A stretch of 64,000 nucleotides of DNA from Sipunculus nudus. Lineage: Eukaryota > Annelida > Sipuncula > Golfingiida > Sipunculidae. Numbering within the stretch: position 1 is the stretch's first letter; each line of letters begins with the position of its first letter. The notes under the pieces are model-generated. The model saw only the letters and a program-made list of their open reading frames with translations. It searched no databases and was not told the DNA's origin. Of the stretch, positions 1-64,000 are shown piece after piece. The DNA lies in assembly GCA_026874595.1 (NCBI GenBank), contig CM049317.1, positions 11,382,382 through 11,446,381 on the forward strand, read 5' to 3'. Position numbers and translations under genes: made by a program.

Positions 1-1993
1 TAGAAACATCACTCCTGAAATACTGGCATGGATGTACACAATTCAAAATAATTGCAGAGGCGCCAACAGTCTTGTGTACGAGAAAGCCATCGAAGATGTG
101 TGGAAAAGCAAAATTTCAGGCAGAAACTCCAAACCACTCATGGGCTATGTACATAGATGCAGGAAACACAAAAACAATTATACAACAAAACAACCCGAGA
201 TGTATGCGCATGCATAATTTCAAGCTGATATGTCAAATCACTCCTCAGAAAAAGCAGGGACATACACTATGTAAACATTATTGTAGATGGCGTACCATCT
301 TGGGTAGGAAAAAGCCATGCAAGATACATGTACAGGCCAATATTCAGGCTGCTATATCATATCCCTCCTTAGAACTAAGCAAGGACATACACCGTGCAAA
401 AAAATTACTGTAGACACTGGTCATCAAAGATGGATGTATGAACAGGTAAAATTGTTGTTATATCAAATCCCTCCTGAGAAAAAAGCAGGGACATAAACTG
501 TGCATGAATCCTTGTAGGTGGCGACACCAGTCTTGTTGACCTGAAAACCATCAAAGATGCATGGGCAGGCTAAATGTTCAGGACATTACATTAAAGTTCT
601 CTTGAGTCAGGTGCACTGGGCTGACCATGCTCAGATAAGACAGACAGTTGCACCATGTCAAGCGAATGTAATTGCTAGCTGCAGCTAACGCGTTAAGTGA
701 ACTCTTGACCTGTACCTGTCTGCACGGAGTGAACTCTTGACCTGTTGCAAAATCTGATATAGCCAGTTGTCTGTCAAGCTATTCATGGACACAGAAAAAC
801 ATTTGGCAAGTTGCGATATCTGTTTATACATACTGGAAGAATTTGGCTACAGTGCTCTTTTCAAGCTGCATATTCGTACTTTTTTTAACGCGAAAGCGAT
901 AAATAGATCCAGACTGAAACTTGGCCTGTTGCCAATCTCAAAAAGTATGCAGTCTGCCACGCTATTTATAGACACAGACAAAATTTTGGCAAGTTGCCAC
1001 ATCTGTTAAACATACTGAAAGACTTTGGCAGTGCTGTTTTCGAGCTGCATATTCATAAGATTGTTTAATAAAAATATGATTATAATAATAACAGATGCCT
1101 ATTGAAAGCAAAATTAGATCACAGATATATTTTATTAATGGAATTATCTAACACATAAGATGGATATGGACGCTAATTATTTATGTTGCCTAAACAGCTC
1201 TGATTATATACCGAAAGAGCCCGGTTTTTTAATACAATAAATCTACTAGCTTTTTTTACCAAAGTATCTCATTCCTTTCATTGTTAAAGGTCCAATAATT
1301 CTGCAAAAAATCCTTAAAGTAAACTTGAACAAAGGCCATCTAGTAATCATTTTGTCCAATGTTACAAAGTTAAAACAACAATTTTGCAGAAAAAGACTTT
1401 TGCAGCCCTCAGTTTGAAATAAGCTTACTTATGGCAACAAGACCAACTTCAGCTACATGTCTATGACTCGACTAAAATTAATGAACCCTATCAATTCTTA
1501 TACCATTGACAGAACCCTTCCCTATAATATAATTCTTGTGACAAAATTAAACCATTCAGCCTGACTCATGTGACCAACATTTGCCTAAAATTTCGTAATA
1601 ATAGCTCCAGCCGTTTATGAGACTGTAAGAATGCTTTTTTGGCTGAATGACTAAGTTCAGCTTCTTGTAACTCGGCCAAAAAATCACCTTACTGGAACCT
1701 TTTGAACAAAATTTGAGAGAGATCGTTCCTTGAATCATCTCCGTGAAATATTGAAAAATTTCTCGGACAGTTTCAAAGAAGAAGATTTTAAAAGTTTCTT
1801 TTTTTTCAGCTTTTCCCCTATAAAATCTTAGTCAATGCAGATAGCATAAACATAAGCTCAATCCGATATAGCTTTTGTAGATGACTGATTTTTGGCATAT
1901 AATTTTATGATGCTAGCTCCTGCTGATTTCGAGAAAGTATGGGTTAATGCAAGAACGCCGCACCATCGCATTAGCTCACAGGTTCGCTAAAAA
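1..1993 (+). mobile_element. F-3: F-lineage element, 5' end cut by window edge
   Basis: The last 500 bases parallel the 3' ends of F-1 and F-2 (TAACTCGGCCAAAAA, TTGAGAGAGAT, then GCACCATCGCA). They finish with the inverted box CACAGGTTCGC at 1977-1987 and an A-rich terminus. Bases 1 to about 600 resemble the core of A-2 at 26460-27400. About 600-780 resemble the middle of F-1. Diverged from the other two copies. The short open frames inside are not conserved coding sequence. Confidence 0.6.
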
Positions 1994-3292
1994 TGGCATG
2001 AAGATGACTTGGTTTATATATTCTTATTTTTCCATGTTATTCACCTGTCTCAACAAAATTACATATATTTCCCTTGACGGGGCAGTTTGTGAACTGTTGA
2101 GTGTTGTTGCGAAGACAAATTGCTCAGGGACAAACTTTGGGCCGATCCAGTATACGAACCCATGTCGGTGGCGCACATGTCCGGCGTTCAAACCGCTTCG
2201 CTAGAAAAGCATGCTTCATTAGCGAGACAGTTCAGTCCGCTTTTATGTCACCCCGTAACAGTGTATTTTAGTTACGAAGAAGCCAGGGCAAAACCACAAA
2301 GGCTGAACATCGCTATGCAAAAAACAAATATACAACTGTAAGGAATTGGGTTATAATAATTGGTTTGGTACATCCTATTGTCTTTCTATTCAAATGACCA
2401 TTCAAATACAATCACATGTTCATGAGGAGCATAATCAGTCACTATTGATCAATTAATATTGCGTTTTAATATTTAGGGTGAGGACTATACTTAAATTTTT
2501 GTTGGGAGAAGGTATAATCATGGTTTGTGAAGGATATCATTTGAACCGATCACACGCCTTACATTAAGGATGAATCCCATGTCTCGTTAGCTCCCTCATA
2601 TTTAATATTTAGTGCAATAGCATTTACATTTAGGTATTCTACATATGGATCAGATTAAAGTTAAAGGTATTCATAAATTTGATTAACAGTAGTGTTACTA
2701 CATATTTATAAAAAAAGACAAAACCCGATTCAAGATTCTGTGTACACCATGTGTTTACCACAAAGGAATTAAAATAATGTAATTCTGATATTTAATCTTT
2801 CAATTTAAGAACAGATGGGTATCCTGTTTATTGTATCCCATATATAGGATCCCCTTTTAGCTTTCTCGTTAACCCTCTCTATCGCATTTACATGTAGGTA
2901 TTTATACATATATACCAGACTAGAATTTTAAGGTTAAATCAGGAACTTGTACAGTAATATTTCTTATCCTATAAGGAACATGTACAAAAGTGCGGGGAAG
3001 GAATCTTTACCCGAAAAAGGGACAGTCTTTACAGGGGAAGTCTTCTATGAAGAACTAGATCCAAGTCTAGTATCTGAGCAAGGGCAAAATAACAGTTTCA
3101 ACAATGAGTAACTGCGGTTATTGAATCCCCCCCCCCCTATCCGAAAGGTCAAAGGGGGGGGGGGGGGGGGGGGGAGAGAGAGAAAAGAGCTGCGCTTGTA
3201 GTTTCGATACCATCAACCACAAAATACGATTTCATTTAATAGGCCTCAATGTGGTGAAATTTGCAGTGTAAATGCAGGTGCAATGCAGTGAA
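1994..3292. other. Flank without recognised gene
   Basis: AT-rich DNA between two elements. The only marked structure is the C-run/G-run pair at 3127-3174. Short open frames at 1947-2341 extend out of F-3 and show no domain. Confidence 0.5.
3127..3174. repeat. C-run and G-run inverted pair
   Basis: A run of 11 C, about 16 bases, then a run of about 21 G. The two runs can pair as a hairpin, or the G run can form a quadruplex. The length may be unreliable in the assembly. Confidence 0.8.
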
Positions 3293-4485
3293 AACTAGAT
3301 ATTTCTTTGCACCGCAGGTGCCAGAGTATCCCTAGACATAGTACGCCCCCCCCCCCACTTTAAGAATAGGCCCCCTTTTTTAGCAGCATATACTGACACT
3401 TGGCACCTTTGACCTTGTGACCTCAAAATTGATAGGGGTCTTTCACTCTTGGCAGGTGAACTATATGTGCAAGATGAAAGATCTGAGATGAATTGTTTGG
3501 CTAGAATTGCATCCACAATCTTTTTAAAGATGTGCCCTATGACCTTGACCTTTGACCTCATGACCCCAAAATCAATTGGAGTCTTGCTTTTTCAATGTGA
3601 CATATATAAGTCAAGTTTGAAATCAATACATCAATAAAAGCAGGAATTATCATCCAGAAACTAATTTTTTGACAGACAGCTCCTGTGGCCTTGACCTTTG
3701 GACCCCAAAATTGATATGGATCATCCACTATTGGCAAGTGAGCTATATATTCAAGATGGAAGACCTAGGATGAAAGTTTGGGTTAAAATGCATCCACAGT
3801 ATCTTTTAAGATGCGAGTCCAGTGACCTTGACCTTTGACCTCATGACCCTGGAACCTATAGGGTTCTTACTTTAGTGGTGGGCCATACAAAAGTCATGTT
3901 TGAAAATCCATTTGGCTATCAACACTGGAGATATCATAAGAGGTGCGTGATTTTCACCAAATATGGACACATTAAAGGTCAAGGCCACTCTCATGGTAAA
4001 GGTCATGACCCAAATGTAAATAGACCTCATCCCATCTCTCTACATGTGCATAATATGAAAGAAGTCTGTCCATTAGTTTTTGACTTATAATGCTTACAGT
4101 ACTGTCAAGTGGCAATTATGGGGGTATTTAAAGGCGTAAAAACAAGAAAAGGATTATAGGTGGCGCCACCAGTTTCCGGTAGGCTATCCAAGATCTTCGG
4201 TCACCTTGATTTTTGGACCAGTCCATGCAAGCTTACTTGAGATATTTAAGAATTTGTGTTATTTTCAACAAAAATGGACCTATTCAAGGTCAAGGTCACT
4301 CTCCTAGCATAGGTCATGACCCCATTTTTAATAGGCTTCCCCTTACCTATATCTATACAAATGTAAAGTTTGAAAAAGATCAGTGAAATTTTTTTTGAGT
4401 TATCCCGCTCACAAGGTTTTTCTGCGGCGGCGGTGGGACCGTCGTGAAACCATGGTATCCCGACTTTGTCTGGGGATACAATTAA
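3293..4485 (+). mobile_element. B-1: Helentron/HINE-like element, complete
   Basis: 5' AACTAG at 3293-3298, hairpin GCACC-GCA-GGTGC (3309-3321) and box GTATCCCTAGACA (3326-3338). The core has repeated TGACCTTGACCTTTGACC motifs. The 3' hairpin has arms GTATCCC (4455-4461) and GGGGATAC (4472-4479), then AATTAAACA. Non-coding: the open frames carrying VTLTFDL are translations of the repeated motif. B-2 is a second copy. Confidence 0.75.
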
Positions 4486-4489
4486 ACAT

Positions 4490-7400
4490 TTGAATCAATA
4501 AAACTCAACACAATAGTGATAAGCGTATCTTTTATTCAAGCTAAAAGATACAAGCGAGTACCACAGCCCATATACGTTACACTGGTGGCACAGAAACGAA
4601 TTCTTCACCACTGTTAAAAATGATATAAAATAAGACACCAAACCCTTCTTCTTCCCCACATTTAAAACATATCTGATACATATCTGATATAACCTTTTCA
4701 GCTGCAGTCACAATTTATTAATGTCCAGATGACAGATTATGCTTCGCCATTTGTATAAAAATATTACCACGTATTGGTATTAAGATTTCAATTGCATATT
4801 CGACAGGGATTTCTGTATATGACTTTACTTTGTTACTGGATGTACATTAGTCAACAAAATTCCTTGCAAACTGTCATACTGTTCATACTGTGCTTATGAC
4901 TTGTGAATATGGTTACATTTTTCTCTTTAAAAACAAAACTTGCATAGTGAATACTACTTAAGTCATCTGTAAGCCAAACCTCTATTATTTTTCTAATACA
5001 ATTTTTTTTTCAAAACACCACAACTTTTTTTCAACATTTTATTCCTGAAATGTATTTTTATTATGAAAACAAACTACTTACCGGTACAGACACAACCACG
5101 ACACAGTCCCTTTTGAAAAGGTTTCTTTCTCCGTACAGCATAACTATCCATTCATTACATCATACATTTTTCTCTTAGGTATTTTATAAAAGAACGCATT
5201 GATTTGTATGCTTTAGCTCCAAGCAATAACAAGTTTTTAGGTAAATTTCACTCTATTTTTGTACAACCTTAACACGTAAAATATTTATGCGACGTTCAAA
5301 GATATTTTTTTTAAACAACCTGTACCACCGTAAACAACTGACAAAACATTAATTGTAAAACTGTGCCCTTAGTATTATATACTGTTAGACCGTCCACAGA
5401 TAGCGTGGTTCCCATGTTTTACGGAGCACCGTGAACACAAGCGCAAGGCAGGCTCGGAACCATGCTATTGCTCTCAATGCAAATGTGCATGTCCTCCGTA
5501 TAACAGGTGTGCGTCGTCTCCTTCAAACCCGACTGGTTAATCAGACGTGAAGGCGACCGCCCCTTGTATACTTCCGCTAGGTAAACGACATGACTGACAG
5601 CGCACCAAATGTGCAAATCTTACAGATTATCAAATATTCTCTTTCATGGCTCTGGTAAAAGCACCTAAATTCACCTTCAAACATCAACTGCAATTCATTA
5701 ATAGCTTCCATTTCTAAAAAAAAATATTGACAATACGTTTCACACATTAAACACGGCATGTTCAAGCACATGTTAGATATGACTGCAGCATAGGAGAAAG
5801 AGCTCTTCATTTAATTAAGGGTATGTACAATATGCTGCGATTGTGAACAGCATTTACATTATTACTTATAAACTAAAATTTAATCTTGAACAATATTCTA
5901 CAGTGTTATGATTTGTCAAAGATTTTTGCTTACACACGAGTTTCAAATATTGGAGAAGAGAAAAATGTGTTAAAATCGAGCATTACCACAAGCATTATTA
6001 AACTGTGTATATCAGTATATGTAACACGTACAAACAGAAAACAGTATCAAAGATAACAAGCAAAATTACTGCAATATTCAGGCACACGTAGATATCACAA
6101 GGACGCCGGGCAAGCTTCCATATCACGGGAAATAAGAGGCATTCTGACATGTCACAGGGTTATATATGATATGCTAGGTAAGCTTGAAACAAAGCTTTCT
6201 TGAGCTGGTTAATTTATTATTCCTCTGTAGCTTAACAGGCGTTTTGATATGATATGCTAATTAAGCAAATTATCACAAACTTTTGAGCGAGTGCATACCC
6301 TAATATTAAGGCTAAGTTGATCTGAGTATCTATCCATTTCTAAAAGTTAAAATTGAAAATTATTAAAATACGTTGTGCGTAACAGCTACAATGATCGGTG
6401 TTGATCAAAATCCTAAAGTCAATATTTTTCAGAAAACTGTGTATTCATGTGAAAGTATATATATATATACCGGTATGCATATTTAAAAGAGATCAACTGA
6501 TATGGAAAGAAATGAAAGTAGAGCACACAGTTAATAAATTTATCAATAATATTTCATCATTGTAACGAGAAAAGAAATGTGACAATAATACATAAATAAA
6601 TTCTTACTGATACTGAAGGATAAATAAATGAACCCCTGGATAAAAATATGAGGTTACTAAATTTCTAAAATATTACTAATGTTAAAGAAAGCGAAAATTA
6701 TGCTTTTCAAAATATCTTTAAGAAAACAAAATCATGGATAATAAAATACGTAGGACAACCGTGTCTGTCCAAAATACCAACACAGTTTGGTAAAATATCC
6801 ACAACAATATGAAATGATAAAAATACATATCAAATACGAAATGTTTAAATTGATAAGCACCAAATGGTGACGAGCAAATCCTTAAAATTTGTACTAAATG
6901 GTCTCCACTGAGCAATGAAAATATAACCATGATCAACCAATGTACCAATGTCATGTTACTTATTAATAGAGGCTGCATGGACAATACTCTAGATTAAATG
7001 AACTCTGACAACTCAGCATCACCTCATATCACAGATGGAAAAAGAATTATAAATGGACGTCATTACGATTATGCAGTATAGTTTTCATTAAACTGGACAA
7101 AACCATCAAAGTACTTAATAAATGGATGTATTTTCCAACTGATAACTTAATAAAATTCAAACACTGAATTCCCCTTGGTTCCTAATATGGCTACCACAAG
7201 CTTGCTTATTAATATATTTTCTAACATTGGTACTTACGGTACTGGTGACAAAGCCTATTTAATGGGTACTTTATGGCACATGTGTAGAAAGCACATTTTT
7301 TAGATAAACAATGGCATTAGCTAAAGTACATTTTCTAGCTTACTTTAGGTAATGTTGACAATGCTGTATATAACTTGCAAGAAAGCATAATAAAGCACAC

Positions 7401-7850
7401 TAGAAATATTAAATTTTCCATTTTTCCAGTTGTTCTAGAATCAATCTATATATCTCCCAACTACCCATACTATCACTTTTGATAGATACAAAACCTGTCT
7501 CGCTTGTGCTTTTAATTCGTAGGTGTAAATAGACATTATTTACACAAATAAGTATTTGTTAACAGCATTCACTGAAGAAATTGCAAATGTAAACCTAAGC
7601 CTTTGATCACAGTATATACAATAACAAAACAAATATTTTTAGCACTAAAACACTCACAACATGAATACAATGGATAGATGGTATATGATGGTATAGAGAG
7701 TATTTATTTCATAGAATCTGTTTGCTCTGAGATGGTAGGGATTCATTTTAAAATTATTTGTTCCTACCATGGAAACTGGATGTTACCATGGATACCTAAG
7801 CACACAACCATTACCACTACCATGGATACTGAATCAGTATCCTGTCAGAT
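4490..7850 (-). other. Probable long 3' UTR and downstream flank of ESYT2
   Basis: AT-rich DNA between the stop codon and the B-1 element, with no repeat of the families described here and no convincing ORF. AATAAA on the minus strand appears as TTTATT at several places, the last at 4531-4536 just before B-1. The true polyadenylation site cannot be chosen from sequence. A UTR of up to about 3.3 kb is possible. Confidence 0.35.
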
Positions 7851-63966
<56,116 letters not shown>

Positions 63967-64000
63967 CTGAAAAAATTAAGAAAGAAACTACAGTCAGCAG

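Overview
The window looks like animal nuclear DNA from a marine mollusc, most probably a bivalve. The evidence is a long-intron, AT-rich gene, tRNA-derived SINEs, and many non-autonomous repeats with tandem-repeat cores and (ACGG)n runs, a style described for bivalve Helitron-like elements. The species cannot be named from the sequence.

One protein-coding gene is supported. An extended synaptotagmin of the E-Syt2/3 class lies on the minus strand, entering at the right edge and ending at 7851. Nineteen exons were placed by splice sites, by phase, and by family resemblance recalled from human E-Syt2. They add up to 2181 nt, one uninterrupted frame of 726 residues plus stop. Read in transcript order they encode the SMP lipid-transfer domain (63966 to 56223), C2A (54554 to 46874), C2B (32669 to 25110), a Pro/Glu/Ser/Thr-rich linker (20574 to 20234) and C2C (11151 to 7851). 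The N-terminal membrane hairpin and promoter lie beyond position 64000. The 14 kb intron between C2A and C2B holds two small candidate cassette exons (45 and 36 nt). Both keep the frame and have splice signals. A 38-nt one would create a stop.

The introns and the downstream flank are packed with repeats. At least seven element lineages (called A to G here) share one terminal plan: a 5' AACWAG-like start, a short hairpin, a lineage-specific 'box', a core that is often tandemly repeated and often ends in (ACGG)n-like sequence, and a 3' hairpin whose last arm is the inverted box, followed by an A/T-rich end. I interpret these as Helentron/HINE-like rolling-circle elements without coding capacity. 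The lineages can be nested (C and F inside a D copy, with a related uninterrupted D copy as comparison), chimeric (F carries an A front with a different 3' end) and abutting (F then G). All copies that I could orient point along the plus strand, antisense to the gene.

Layout: 1-1993 F-like element; 3293-4485 B element; about 4490-7850 3' UTR or flank; 7851-11151 C2C exons with a SINE; 11546-17646 nested D/C/F complex; 17896-20108 E element with 148-bp repeats; 20234-20574 linker exon; 21005-24564 D elements; 25110-32669 C2B exons with two SINEs and an A element; 32670-46873 large intron with D/B elements; 46874-54554 C2A exons with A, F and G elements; 54555-63966 SMP exons with a short TIR element and a TA microsatellite. 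No other gene, standard tRNA or rRNA was recognised, and no CRISPR array.
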